From: Icerya purchasi | Taxonomy: Eukaryota; Arthropoda; Insecta; Hemiptera; Monophlebidae | Assembly: GCA_039619475.1 (NCBI GenBank) | Contig: CM077116.1 | Span: forward strand, 252,574,440 to 252,638,439 | Direction: 5' to 3' | Length of the DNA: 64,000 nucleotides | Shown here: positions 12,640 to 25,400 of the stretch, one piece after another | How the letters are laid out: every line of letters starts with the position of its first letter | Numbering within the stretch: the stretch's first letter is position 1 | Position numbers and translations under genes: made by a program | Notes under the pieces: model-generated | What the model was told of the DNA's origin: nothing | What the model saw: only the letters and a program-made list of their open reading frames with translations | Databases searched by the model: none

Positions 12640-13560
12640 TGATATGTGAGTACCGTTGATATCAATTTGAAGATCGTGATCGTAGTTTCGTATCTGACAA
12701 AGACGAACAGCTATGATTTTGGAAAAAACTGAGGTAGCTTTCGGTTGTCCACTTGTACAGACTATTTACGGTGCTTCGTATTATTTACGTGACTACACGA
12801 CATGAATATAACAAAATCATGCGCTAACAGAAAACATTTCACCGGAGGAAGAAGACCGTCCGTGATATCGTTTATAAATAATTGGGTTAAGAGGGCCGGG
12901 CTGAGTACCGAATCCTGAAGAACTTTATTTCTTAACTGGAAAGGATCCGAATAATGTTGACTTAAATGTGCGCTTATTTGCCGAAAAAATTTCGGATAAA
13001 ATAGGTAGTCGTCCTATTCTTATTCCGGTATCTTGCATCGCCATATCGTGTCAGATGGTTTGGAAAAATCAAAATAGACTACCAGAAAGTAACGTTTATA
13101 AAGCATTTTGTAGGAGTAGAAGTTGATCCTATGCAGATCTTCTAGTACGAAAGATATTTTGTTGTGTTTACAATAAGTCTCTTTAGCTCCCGGATGAGCC
13201 TAGTTTTATTAATTCTGTCCAAAAGTTCAGTTATCATCGAAGTCAGGTGGCAATAACTATCTGGCGGTAAAAGATTTTTGTTGGCCTTAAGATAACTTCT
13301 ATTTTTGAGGTATCTTTCCTGACGTCCACATCTTGTTAAATGTAGCTAAAAGTTCGTGGATTACTTCACATAGAAGGGCAAGATGGAAATTATCGGACCC
13401 GCTTGGTCTGGTACGCGTAATAGATGTTTTCAGTTCGCGATAACCACTGCATTGTAAGGTCCTCCGAGTGAAGATGAGAAGTCTAGATTTAGCACTGATT
13501 TCGAATTTTTGACTGGTCGGAAAAATGTATTACGGTCGTCATCTATCGTGGAACTTTGAT
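12640..13560 (-). pseudogene. Jockey-like LINE reverse transcriptase relic
   Basis: Minus-strand fragments in successive frames follow a non-LTR reverse transcriptase: an HELLATFNKMWTSGKIP block (about 13340), YFDFSKPSDTIW (about 13060, corresponding to xDxSKAFDxVW), VLQDSVLSPALL and LFINDITDG (about 12900, corresponding to GVPQGSVLSPxLF), then FLLAHDFVIFMS (about 12820), which stands where the catalytic FADD motif belongs and has lost one Asp (AHD). Frameshifts and stops are frequent. Endonuclease and 3' end are not identifiable. Confidence 0.8.
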
Positions 13561-15540
13561 CGGCAAACATATTTCCGATATAAATGAGATGTCATTGCTG
13601 ATAATGTAGTCGCTATTTCGATGCCGGATGGTATACGAAACGTTCCAAAGTTTTTCAAATCATCTAATTTTCTGCAAATGTTACTGGTATACTCGCGTTA
13701 ATTTCCAGGAATGTACGTTTTCGCCGATGTATCTCGCTCTAGAACGTATCTCGTTCGCAATCTAGCTGATTTTGCATTGTCGGATTATAATGTTTTGGTT
13801 TTTTTTTCGCATCTACGACGACAGTTTGACACGACGCGAGCGAACGAATATTACAACGGTTACGCGTACTGTCTACATGAGATAAACAAAAACAATTACG
13901 TACATTCGATAAATAGTTTAAAGGTAGTTGCATGAATCGTGCAATAATTTTCCTCTCATTTCATGAATATCTGCGTGTAAGTGCACCTTATATAGCAAGT
14001 TGACATACTTTACTAGATCAATTACAGGTGTTTCGATTACGGTTCAGGTACTATTTCGCTGTTCGTTGCCGGCAGAAATCTAGAATATCGTTCCGAATGC
14101 GGGAATTTTCGTACTAGAACGAATTCAGCCAGCAAACAGCTAGACTTCCGTCCTAGTTGGACATTTTTATTTATTCATTTTTTCACTCGGCTGCAACAGT
14201 GTCGCCGAGATGAATAAAATCTAAACACGTCGTTCAAATATTTAGCAGCACCGGTGCGTGCAACATTTTAATTAAAAGAGATTTCGCGTGAAAAATATTA
14301 ACAAACGGGAAAAAAGGATGTGGTTTTTTTTTGGAATTTTCTCGCCTTCCGATTTCTCGTCCCTCCCCGCTTGCTAACGTAAAGTAGCTGTTCTGATTTC
14401 GTTCACACCTCTCAGTTTAGTCGGAGGCTTTGCTTCAATTAAATTTTATTTCGCCGCCGCCATCAGAGGGCCCAACATCGAACTGCCACATTGGCAGAGT
14501 CGCTTTGTGAGGTCGTTTCGAGACAACGAACGAAACAATTTTTATATTTACTTTAGCAATTCGTTTTTAATACTCGATACTTTTTTTGTCTTGAAAAAGA
14601 ATGAAAAAATGTTAAAAAAAAAAAAAACATATTTTGAATACCCATAAATATATTTTTAAGAAAGCAGTGTGTCCTAGACTTTTTTCTTAAACTCTCTTTT
14701 TTTTTTTTTTTTTCTTTTTAAATTTTGAAAAATTTTAAATTCGAATCGTGACATCAAAAAGAAAAATGCGAAGAAACGATTTTCTAGTTCTGTTTGCTAC
14801 AGAAAATATTGCGAAGGAGAACGCGCTCGTTGGTAGCCATTTATTTTGTCACCGTTGAATCGAAAATACCGTTTTGACAGTCGAACGTTTTAACCTCACT
14901 TGACCATCGTCGCGGCGACAGCGTATGAGTATTACTGTCGCTGCTATTACTACTACCAGTGCCAGCGCTGTTTTTATGTATACACTTTTTTTTTTTTTAG
15001 TTATATCCAGAGGGTTTTTAAAAAAGTATATAAAAGCATTTAGCCGAGAAATGTACGATTTTATTTCTCTTCTTCTTCTTCTTCTTCTTCTTCTTCATTT
15101 ACGTTACATGATGTTATACATAACTACACATGTATATGTATATGTTTCGTTTCTGTCCCGTGCTTGCTTGTTTGAGCATCGAAACTTTCCTCCCTGGTGG
15201 TTGCCTATAATAAATTCATAAATGGAAATTTCACCAGCCATCTTGCTGCCGCTGATACTTGCACTTCTGCACTAATGTTTATCTATCTTCATTTCCGGGA
15301 ATACTGTAACGAATTTTGTTATTCCGGACACGGAACCAAAAAAAAACCCAGCCGGAATGAACTACTCACCGAGGCGCGGGCCATTCGTCTTTTGTAAATC
15401 GTAAAAAGGAAAAACCTTCGCCAAATAAAAAATAAATAAACAAAAGCTAAAAAACAGATTAGAAAAAAAAAAAAGGGAAAAAGGACTGTTAAACCGATCG
15501 ACTTGAATAAGAAAAAATATACGAAAATTATCTAAAATAA
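13561..15540. other. Unassigned DNA with T runs and (CTT)n
   Basis: No recognisable gene. There are long T runs at 14697-14714 and near 14986-14999, and a trinucleotide repeat described separately. Confidence 0.55.
15066..15097. repeat. (CTT)n microsatellite
   Basis: About ten tandem CTT triplets. Confidence 0.95.
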
Positions 15541-16240
15541 TTAACTGCCGTATTTTAATAAGAAATATAAATAAACAAAAAAGGTTTTCATTGTAAAACA
15601 ACTTCGCATACGATTATCATGAATTATTCTACTTTCTGGTTTACCTTCAATTTTAATACTTAACAATCGTAATCTCGAGATCATTATAAAATTACCAGGT
15701 ATTCTTCTGAAACAAACAATTAAGCTAATTTTATCGAATGTTTGACGACGCCGTGCTTTTGTAGTCATTGAAAATTCATTACGTACCGGAAATTGTGTTC
15801 TTTTTAAAACGAATGGCATATCGAAATCATCTTTTGTGTCTAGTGTAATGCGTCGTATATGTACAATCTCTCCTTTTTTATTGGCCCGTAACCATTTCAC
15901 GTGTTAAAATGGTTTTGTGTACTTGTTTTACCAGCATATTCGGGTTCCGTTACATAAGTCATCTCACTAATACATAAGTTTTAGGGGTAGTAACATTACA
16001 ATGTGACCATTTTTTAACTAGAACTCAGCTGGTGGCCTACCTGATGGTGTTTACGATGATGAATATTCAGGAGATATTGCAAATCTAGACTTTCATTAAT
16101 CAGCAGCAAGAGATTCTACTTGATCGATAGACGAACATTTAATTATTTCACCATGAAGTCTTTTTTAGTAAAGATCCATTGTCATTTCTAACTTCATTAT
16201 TTCGAGCAGCAAGAATAGCTCTACTAATTAATTCGTATCT
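15541..16240 (-). pseudogene. Helitron helicase (Rep/Hel) C-terminal relic
   Basis: Minus-strand segments in order match the C-terminal part of the PIF1-like helicase domain of Helitron transposases: RAILAARNNEV (about 16200), LHGE (about 16150), YSSS*TPSGRPPAEF (about 16040), GHIVMLL (about 16000), LCNGTR (about 15945), MVTGQ (about 15890), KKGEIVHIRR (about 15870), then MPFVLKRTQFPVRNEFSMT and QTFDKISL (about 15730-15820). The family's usual counterparts are TPSGLPPH, LCNGTR, QFPIRLAFAMTINKSQGQTFDK. The SQGQ helicase motif is degraded to ARRRQ. At least three frameshifts or stops are present. The Rep HUH part is not seen. Confidence 0.85.
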
Positions 16241-16319
16241 ATATTAAATGGAGTATAATTCGTTTATTACAATTTCACATATTATTAAATTGTCTGCGAC
16301 TGTAAGATGTTTTATTTTA

Positions 16320-16620
16320 CTATCCCGAAGATAACATTTTTTTGAACACTTCATGAGAGGTGAAAAATACAAATTACTACAGACAATAATAATGCGCATG
16401 ATAGAAGGAAGAAGAAATCCGGGAAGAAGAAAGACCGCTTGGATAGATAATATAAAAAAGTGGACCGGAATTAAGAGAACAGAAGATCTAGTCAGAATAG
16501 CAAAAGACCAGAATTTATTACATCAGATAATCCTATCCATACATGATGTGATTAAGCAATACCCGAATCGGGTGGCACGAGAAGAAGAAGATCCCGAGAC
16601 GGAGCTCTCATATTTTTAAA
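16320..16620 (+). pseudogene. RTE-like LINE C-terminal fragment
   Basis: An 88-residue frame (16353-16619) opens with MRGEKYKLLQ and continues with GRRNPGRRKTAWIDNIKKW, the conserved C-terminal block of insect RTE-type LINEs (HIMRG...Y.LL...I.EG+...GRR...W...+++W). The frame stays open to a natural stop at 16617. No reverse transcriptase precedes it, so it is a 5'-truncated copy or a relic. Confidence 0.75.
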
Positions 16621-16847
16621 GTCGTGTATATTAAAGAAATATATATTGCCATATCTAGGTAAAATTATATACAATTACAAAAGAGTGTATTTTATATTGT
16701 AAAAAAAAGGATTTTACATAATAGGGAGATTAAGCGATTTTTCGACAAGTTGAACAACGAACAGCTGTCGATCGTTTTTTTAATCTTAAACGACACGGAG
16801 AACAAGGTAACGATGACTGAATGCGCTTTTAAGAGAAATATCTTACG

Positions 16848-17341
16848 TAATATGATAATTTATAAATATTATATTTTAAAACCCTTAAATTACGTTACAA
16901 ATGTTATATACAATTTTTATATATTGCACGGACACAGAGTACCTTTCAATTCATTAAAACATATAACTTTATTTATATTAAATTATTAATTAAATTAAAA
17001 TACAAGTTTAAAAAACATAATTAATTCACAAAAATATATATATATAAAATTCGTCCTACCGGTTTCGTCCATGAATATGTCAAGTAGACGAAACCGGTAG
17101 GACGAATTTTATATATATATATTTTTGTGAATTAATTATGTTTTTTAAACTTGTATTTTAATTTAATTAATAATTTAATATAAATAAAGTTATATGTTTT
17201 AATGAGTTGAAAGGTACTCTGTGTCCGTGCAATATATAAAAATATATAACATTTGTAACGTAATTTAAGGGTTTAAAATATAATATTTATAAATTATCAT
17301 ATTATCGAGACAAGCGATTACAGGAAGAAATAACACATAAT
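16848..17341. mobile_element. Fold-back element, 494 bp, with 12-bp target duplication
   Basis: AAATATCTTACG occurs at 16836-16847 and again at 17342-17353, directly flanking the element. Inside, the left arm (about 16848-17069) and right arm (about 17083-17306) are near-perfect reverse complements around a roughly 13-bp centre, so the transcript could fold into one long hairpin. The right end has an unpaired tail of about 35 bp. Each arm carries GACGAAACCGGTAGGACG near the centre (see hammerhead-like motif). No protein is encoded. A long target duplication fits target-primed reverse transcription better than a cut-and-paste transposon. Confidence 0.8.
17052..17104. ncRNA. Hammerhead-like 3' core, two inverted copies
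   Basis: GACGAAACCGGTAGGACG appears on the minus strand at 17052-17069 and on the plus strand at 17087-17104. GAAA followed by a self-complementary CCGG and then TA fits the 3' half of a type I hammerhead with a palindromic helix III. The 5' CTGATGA box is not recognisable, so activity is not implied. Confidence 0.25.
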
Positions 17342-17353
17342 AAATATCTTACG

Positions 17354-19480
17354 AACTAATTTATCGTAACTAGCCTGTTAAGGAGCGATTTTGGAAAAGT
17401 CGTTCATCGTTCAATCCTCAGTCCAAACGGTGCGAATTATTCAAAGATCAGGATGCGATATTGTCAAAAATGAATTTCGATTTTGGACATCGTCAAAGGG
17501 TGTCGCTCCGAGCAACGAATTATTTAAAACGTTGCCTATTCATTTTTTATCGTACTTTACCTTTCTTACCATTAACCTGCTTGAAAGTAACTCCTTACTT
17601 CTCCACCACTGTGCACACGGTACTCTTCTGAGCAAGTTTGTTGCTGTCGTTTCGAAACTCCGGTACGTTTTCTTTTTTCGAAATATTTACACTACTAGTA
17701 ATAGCGTAACCGCAAATTATTTTCATCCTTTTCCTCATTGCTGTCCGATGAAATATCTGCACCTATTCTTACGTTCGTTGTACACTGTTTATAATACGGA
17801 GTTTTAATTAGGCCGAAAAATTCCTTAGCCCCTTTATTCATCTTTTCACCTGTTCCTTTTTGCATTCGCTTCCTCTATAAAGTTTCCTCCGTCGCATTGT
17901 TTCTTTAGACAGCGCGTTCCCCGTAAATTGCCAGCAGTTTCTACTCTCTTCGAAAACACATTAGAGCTACATTTATAATTCACGCCGCTTTTACTTAGAT
18001 ATTCTCCGATACCGTTGCCACTGATCGCGTTGTTCGTCTCTCTCTTTTCGTAGCTATTCTATCCTTTTTTCCTTTTTTTTTTTTTTTTCATATTCCCTAC
18101 GTCATTCCAGTTTCATTATAATGCTCATTCTTTTTTCTTTTTTCCATATTTCACCTCCTCCCGACTTGCGGTCGTTGTTTTTCCAGATGCGACTTTCGTA
18201 ACAAAATACCAACCAGACGGTTTTGCGTGAATTCGGATCGCTTCCTTAAATGCGAGTTTGATAAGGTTATTACGGTGTTTTATCAGCGAACTTCGAGTGT
18301 GTTTTACGCTGTGGTTGAAGTCCGCGTTCAGAAGAAACTCTCACGTGTTATAGTCTGAAATCGAATTACGTAATGGAGAAATCTGGAACAGTATAAACGG
18401 CGAAAGCAGATAAAAATGCGGGTGCTTCGTTTTCCTCTATGCGTATCCTCCCACGGGAAACGTTTAAGAAATTTTAGAACGCATTTTATTCGGCTTTAAG
18501 CAGATCTTATTTTAAGGACTATTAAAATAAAGAGGATCCCTTTCACATTCCAAATGTAGAATATTAAATCTTTATTAGACAAAAATGAACCTTTTTTAAT
18601 CTTCATTAATCTTTACTATATTCCAGCTTCTAGCCGAAAATAGGAAATTCTCGAAAACGTTTTTGAAATTTTGAAATATTCATTTATATTCAATTCAAGC
18701 GTTTATTATGTCGCTTTTATCATTTCAATATTTCGTTAATAATAATAGTTCATTTAAAAAGATATGAGACTTTTGCGAAAGAACCAGATAACCGGGTAAG
18801 AAAAAAAATTGAAAATTAAGTTTTAACACTATTTTTTTTTTTTCAATAGTAACGGTTAGCGTTGAATTTGGGAATTTCAATAAAGGGGAAAAAGATTTTT
18901 CAGTGTCGATAGCGAAATTCAGTCGAAAAATTCTAAACATATCAATAGTTCGGAAAAGATCGATCTAGCGCAAATTATAAATGAATAATTTTGAACGAGA
19001 ACCGAATAAAAATGACCGAATCGAAAAAACTAGATACGAATTTGCGCAACTGAAAAAAAAACCTCCAATAATTAGAAACGAAAAACAAGGTTGGATTTTA
19101 AAAAAAATAGCGAAAAGAAAGCTTTAGCGTTATGCGAAATTAACCCGGTTGTAGATATGTTTTTACGATTTTAGGAAAAAAATTTGAATATTTCCGCAGG
19201 CGGAAAAAATATCAAATGGCAAAGGTGTATTTCGACAGCGTACGGTACAAAAGAAGTGAACTATATTTCTTAGATTTTTATCAATCAAAATATTGATAGC
19301 TAACTGGTAGAAAATAAGGTACACACTGTGCTAAGGGGTTTGCCAGGAAGAAACTTCCACTTTTACATTAGTGCGCTCAGGAGATCCATTAATTTGCTCT
19401 GTCGCCTACTCGGTACTGTAGCGGTATTATTAATGGCACATGGAGAGTAAGACAGGGAAAAACGAAAATATGGAGAGAAG
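17354..19480. other. Unassigned AT-rich DNA
   Basis: An open frame of 138 residues at 17391-17807 (plus) has no motif I recognise. A T-rich run lies at 18061-18090. Nothing else is supported. Confidence 0.5.
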
Positions 19481-20840
19481 GAAAGAGAGTGATTAAATCG
19501 CAGTCTGATTTTAAAAAAAACGATCATGAAACGCTGATAACAAGTGAATTCCATAAAAACATACGCGATGTCGAGCAGTTACTACAAAAAAACATCGACA
19601 AAGTTTTGAAATGGGCCACAGATCGCGGACTTTCCGTTTCAAACGAAAAAACTAAATGCATAATTTTCTCCAACAAACAACAGCCTCCTTCCACCATTGA
19701 TCTAAAGCTTGGGAAATAATCCTATTAAAACATCTAATACAATAAAAATTTTGGGAATGAAATTCTACCAGAAAATGACCTGGAAAAGTCATATCGAAGG
19801 TCTCAGAACTAAATGCCATAATTCCTTAAATATTATAAAAATGGTAGTTTATAGAAATTGGGGAGCAGATCGTAAACACTTGAAAATATTATATAGTTCT
19901 CTGGTGCGTTCGAAGATAAATTATGGAGCAATAGTGTACGTTAGCGCTAAGAAATCACAACTTCAAAAAATATCATTTAAAACAAGGCGATACGATTAAT
20001 TACTGGAACCCCTTATATTCGAGCCCAACGTCAAGTCTGCACGTAGAAGCAAACGTACTTTCGCTAGTTCATAGAAGAATGCTACTCTGTTTGAAATATT
20101 TTATAAACCTTTCCTATCATAGCCATCTACCTACAAAAACACCTATAACCCAAAGTACGTCGGACTATATGCAATTAAAACTAAAAAACCGAAACCAGTT
20201 GGCATCAGATGCGGATTATACTCCGAAGAATTAAACTACAATCTTCGAAACAGACTAAATCACCTAACAAACGAATCATTGGGAATCCAAAAAAGTCTAT
20301 TAAAATCTGAATTCAAAAAAATCGCAACCATGGTGGAAAATCTATGGCAGGCAGAATGGGACACTGCAAATAACAATAACCTGCATCAAATAAAACTCAA
20401 TACCGCAAAGTGGTCATCCTCGTACAGGACGTCCGGAAAGGAGGAAACTATCTTAGCCAGACTAAGAATAGGTCACAGCATCTTTACACACTCGTACTTG
20501 CTAAGTCGCAGGCTAGCTCCATATTGCGATTAATGTGGAGTACAAATCACAATTCAATATATCCTACTGGAATGCAGAAATTACTCAGATCAAAGATTCA
20601 AACATTTCGACTCGGAACCGACGTTGACAGACATACTTGGAGAAAATGCTAACTCTATTTTCCACTTCTTGCAACACTATGGTATAATTAATCTAGTGTA
20701 GTTTTTTAGTTTACTTACTGCTCAATGTAAATTTTTGATTGTATAGCTTACTTAAATTGACGTAAATCTATTTTTGCGTCGCAAATAACCTTTCGGTTGC
20801 GCGACACAAAATAAATATATTTAAAAAAAAAACAAAAAAC
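19481..20840 (+). pseudogene. RNase H-type LINE, 5'-truncated 3' portion
   Basis: Frames at 19489-19719 and 19709-19999 (plus) give the RT thumb: LLQKNIDKVLKWATDRGLS, NEKTKCIIFS, then IKILGMKFYQKMTWKSHI and a YSSLVRSKINYG block. A fragment at 20430-20690 gives LARLRIGHSIFTHSYLLS, APYCD, LLECRNYSDQRF and ILGENANSIF, typical of the Cys/His tail that follows RNase H in I-like LINEs. The 3' UTR contains the usual hairpin-like AATAACCTTTCGGTTGCGCG and ends in A-rich sequence at 20821-20840. Several frameshifts and stops separate the parts. No catalytic RT box is included. Confidence 0.8.
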
Positions 20841-21633
20841 AAGTGGATTCATTAGATCAACGTGAATTGGATCAATCGAAGTACATGTATCATAAATAAG
20901 GAAATGTAATTCAAGCATCTCCCGCGTAATCACAAACAGCGGCTCGTAAAAGAAATATTTAAAAACGGTAAAAAAAAAATTGCTTTCTTAATTCATTCAA
21001 CGACAAAAAAAAATAAATAAATGTACCAGATTGCACGCATAAGATGAAGATATCGTTTGCGAGAAAAATGAGAAATTCCTATCGCTAAAAGAAAATGAAT
21101 AAAATATTTGGTACAAATGAAGAGTTTCAGAATTTTTACTTATGTAACATGAAACGGAAACGTCGATAAGTTGGGCAACACATATCGGGATAACGTAAAA
21201 AAATGATAAAAAAATCGGTCGTTGGAATTTTTCTATTCGCTAAATGAATGACCCCTTTAGAAACACACTACAGTGTCGTTTACTCCGAAATACATGTCGT
21301 CTGAAAAATTGTTATTCCAAATTTTTTATGAAAATTCTGCGAATATGTGAAATATGGAATCGTTGTTTGGACCATTTACGGAGACTATAAAAAATAAAGG
21401 AAGCTGGAATTGATTGAAACAGTTAACGAACGGATATTACAAGACATGCAGTTAGAAAAAATAAGGAAACTTTTGGAAACTTCTTTTTAACATGGAGGTA
21501 CATTATGTCATCGCAGGCAATTATTTATGTAATAGTACATATATTAGGATGCTTGTTTGAATTTCGGAATAGCAGGTATAGAGATGTTTTTCACAAGTTG
21601 ATAAATATCTCCACAGGTTAAAAAAACTTCTCT
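20841..21633. other. Unassigned DNA
   Basis: Nothing recognised between the LINE tail at 20840 and the target duplication of the next LINE at 21634. Confidence 0.55.
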
Positions 21634-21644
21634 TAGAAGAATGT

Positions 21645-22440
21645 TTTTTTTTTATTTTTTTTGGGCGCGCCAGCGGCATTGACCTAACAACAGGGAAACT
21701 AAGCTAAAAAACTAAATAGCTAGGCGGTCCGAAATGAACACAAAAAAGACAGCAGTGCGGACACCACAGAAGATGAAGGAAAGGAGAGGATAAAGGAAGA
21801 GTTATAGGGAGTAGGGAGACCTAATGACAAGAGCTGACTGTATAAAAGGGAGCGTTCGTTACGGAGAGTAGGACACTCGAAGAAGAAAATGTGATCAGCA
21901 TCACATGTACGAGGAGGATCACAATCATGAAGAGAACAATAAGGAAAATGTGACAGAGCAAATCGAAAGTGTGAAAAGGGGAGGCCGGAGACGAATTAGG
22001 GAGACAATAGAAGAGCGACGACCGAAAGGAATAGAATGGAACCAAGGAAGGGAACGAGGAATCGGTTGAATAAAACGGTAATGCGAATGGAGGTTAGCAA
22101 ATAGGGAGGGATAAATATCCCGTCAAAGTCTGGCGTGATAGGAGGTGGACAAGGAAAGGATATCTGAAGAAGAACGAATTGAGAGAATAATACTATCAGA
22201 GGAATGTGAAGGAGGAGAGGATAGGGCTTGAAGGACGTCTTTAGAGTCCGAAATAATGAGGAATTGGGAAAGATCGCTTAAAGAGGAAATATAAGAGATA
22301 GCCTGAAGGATGGCGATCGACTCGGCAGAAAAAATAGTAGTGTAGAAGGAAGGAAGCCGGAAGGACTCAGAATGCCGAAGCGACGGGGCAGTAAACGCAC
22401 CACCCACGCCGTCCTCGCTCCTGGAACCATTAGTATAGAT
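21645..22440 (-). pseudogene. LINE ORF2 RNase H and Cys/His tail (3' half)
   Basis: Reading on the minus strand from 22440: IYTNGSRSEDGVGGAF (start of RNase H), SAESIAILQAI, LIISDSKDVLQAL, then after breaks IPFGRRSSIVSLIRL and CDADHIFFECPTLRNER (the Cys/His tail). The first catalytic Asp of RNase H (usually YTDGS) is Asn here. Glu in AES and Asp in SDS remain. Stops and frameshifts occur in the second half. The reading frame resumes from the other side of the hAT at 25715, where FPAHLLIYT leads into the duplicated target. Confidence 0.85.
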
Positions 22441-22456
22441 CAGGGGTCTCCAAACT
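22433..22456 (+). repeat. hAT left target duplication and inverted terminus
   Basis: GTATAGAT followed by CAGGGGTCTCCAAACT. Confidence 0.97.
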
Positions 22457-25400
22457 TTCCAGCCTTAGGGCCATACTGATTACTCCAGTAAGTTCCGAGG
22501 GCCAAAACCATATTATCATTGTTGCCGGTGGCAAAAAGTGAAATAGTCCACTGCAAATCGGACTAAAGTCCGCAAAACGGCACCACTGCATATCATGGCC
22601 GTAACCAGAGGGGGGGGGGGGTTAGGGGGTCCAAACCCCCCGCGAAATGTTTTGGATTTCTTTTTTTTATTAAGAAAGAAATTACATTTGATATTTAAAG
22701 AAAAACAAATACAAATATGAATAAAATGAAAAAAAAACGTTTACTACACAAATTGAAACGCACGTGTTTAGAATTGGGCTTATGCAGCTGAGCGCGTAAG
22801 ATGCTTGCTGCTCGAATCTCGATACTCGCTCGATCGCATGCACACACACTGTATACGTACAATATAACAGAAAGGGACAGAGTGAAGATCGGCCGGCGGA
22901 AGACGTAGCGCACAGTTTTCGGTAGCTCGCCTTTCTGTTAATTTACTGCCACCGACAAGCTGCCTATAGGCAGTATAGGCGAATCTCGTTGGAAAAAAAA
23001 AGCTCGGCAGGCAGGCAGAATTTTTGTCATGTTCGGACGCGCTTGTTCGATAGATCGGCTGCGGCTCGCGCACCCGGCGGCGAAAAAAACAAATGCCTAC
23101 GCTGCAGAAAATTGATCGTGTACAGGCTGTTTTTTTCCTTTGCTACGTCGTCTATTGTAAATAACGGAAAATGAAGAAAGCGTTTTAGCAGTTGATCGTT
23201 TTTCTGTACTCTTCGTGCCTTCCTCTACTGATTGCGGTCTCATTTCCATTAATGTGTATGCGCGCGCAAAGTGCCGAAGAGTTTTTTGTTTCATTATTGT
23301 GTTAATAAAGTTTAAAGGTAACTCGAGTATTGTTTCGGTTTTTTTGGTCCAGTTTTCAAATTCATTGCTTATCTTGAATTTACTTCGTAGCTGTTATTTT
23401 AAATCGTGTTTGTGCGTGTTTACTTCCTTAAAACGTCGTGGTTGTGCCTGTTTAAGTTTATTAAACCATCTTTGTAACAGTATTTTGATTTGAATTATTG
23501 CTTTTGTGTGTGATTTAGTAGTATGGAAAAGAAGCGAAAAATTCATAGTGAATGCAGAAAATTCAAACATCAGTGGAACATTCAGTATTTCGTAATTGAG
23601 TCCAGTAACAAGGCGCTATGTTTGATTTGCAATGAAAGCATAGCCGTTCTTAAAGAATATAACATTAAACGTCATTATGAAACAAAACATTTTCAAAATT
23701 ACTCAAAATATACAGGAAGTTTGCGGACAGAAAAATTCGAAGCTATGAAGCGCGGATTGAAATCGCAGCAATCTTCATTTACAAAACTCAAAACTGAACA
23801 AGAGGCTGCAACTCGTGCCAGCTTCCGTGTGGCTCTTGAAATTGCAAAACGTGGAAAACCATTCACCGATGGAGAAATGATCAAAGAATGCATAATTACA
23901 GTAGCCGAAGAAATGTGCCCTGAAAAGGTAAATTTATTAAAAACTGTCAGTATGTCAGCAAACACTGTGGCTCGAAGGGTAGAAAACATCGCTGAAAATA
24001 TATCCTCTCAACTGTTCGACAAAAATGGACATGTTGAGTGGTTTTCTTTGGCCTTGGATGAGTCAACGGATGTGTCAGATACTGCTCAGGTGTTGATTTA
24101 TATTCGAGGGGTAGATAAAAGCTATGAAGTGCATGAAGAACTTCTTGATATGTATAGTATTCATGGCACAACTACTGGTACAGATATTTTTAAAGGAGTT
24201 GAAATGGCCATTAATCAAAAGAACCTTCGATGGAAAAACTTGAAATATATTACAACTGATGGAGGCAAAAACATGAGTGGGAAAGATAAAGGAGTGGTCG
24301 CTCTTGTGTCAAAGGCTGTGGAAAATGACGGTGGTTCAAAACCATTAGTCTTACATTGTATCATTCATCAACAGTCTTTGTGCGGAAAATGTTTGGATAT
24401 GTCTGAAGTTCTGAAACCAGTCATATCAACTGTTAATTTTATCAGATCTTTTGGGCTGAATCACCGACAATTCCAACAATTTATTGAAGAGATTGGAGAA
24501 AATGACTTGCCTTATCATACTGCCGTACGCTGGCTTAGTTGTGGGAAAGTCCTTCAGCGCTTTTTTGAACTTCGAGCAGTGATCGAGATTTTTTTGAATG
24601 AAAAGCATCGCCCTCTTACTGAATTACAAAACAACTCATGGCTGTGGAAGTTAGCATTCTATGTTGATTTGACAAAACATGTGAACGAACTGAATTTGAG
24701 ATTGCAAGGAGAAAACCAGCATCTTCCTGATTTATACACTAATATCAAATCATTCCGGAAGAAATTGATACTGTTTCAATCACAACTACGAAGTAAATGT
24801 TTTTCACATTTTAAAACATGTGAAATATTCAGCCACACCACTGAGACTGAGTTTCCTATCGATTTTGCAATCCAAACTTTGAGTGCTTTGAAAATTAATT
24901 TTGATACTCGTTTCTCGGACTTTGATGCCATTGCGAATCAAATTAAGATTTTTGAGAATCCTTTTGATACTGACATTGAAACCCTAGCCCCGGAACTTCA
25001 AATGGAAATGATTGATCTACAATGCAGTGATATAATTAAGAACCAGTATCAAAACTCATCTTTGTTGGAATTTTATAAGAGTCTTCCACTGACACAATTT
25101 GATAATTTGCATAAATTTGCTCGTGGGCTGTTTTCTGTTTTTGGTACTACTTATTTGTGTGAGAAGACCTTCTCCAAAATGAAGTACACAAAAAATGTTT
25201 ACAGATCTAAATTAACTGATCAGCATCTTAAATCTCTTTTAATAATTGGTACAAGTAAAATTAGTCCACAACTACAAACTATTGTCAGTGGAAAATCTCA
25301 ATTACATAAATCTCATTAGTATTTCATATGTCATTATAACTTATCTTTTTATTCAAAATGTATGAAATGTTGGTTCAGATTGAATATATTTAATAAAAAT

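Noticed and set aside
12410..12649. Plus-strand 79-codon frame as a gene
   Set aside because: It includes a short TA microsatellite translated as YIYIYI and abuts a minus-strand RT relic; no motif.
22695..23493. Several open frames on both strands in the hAT leader
   Set aside because: They overlap one another, have no motif and lie between the hAT left terminus and the transposase ATG. They are treated as leader or intron.
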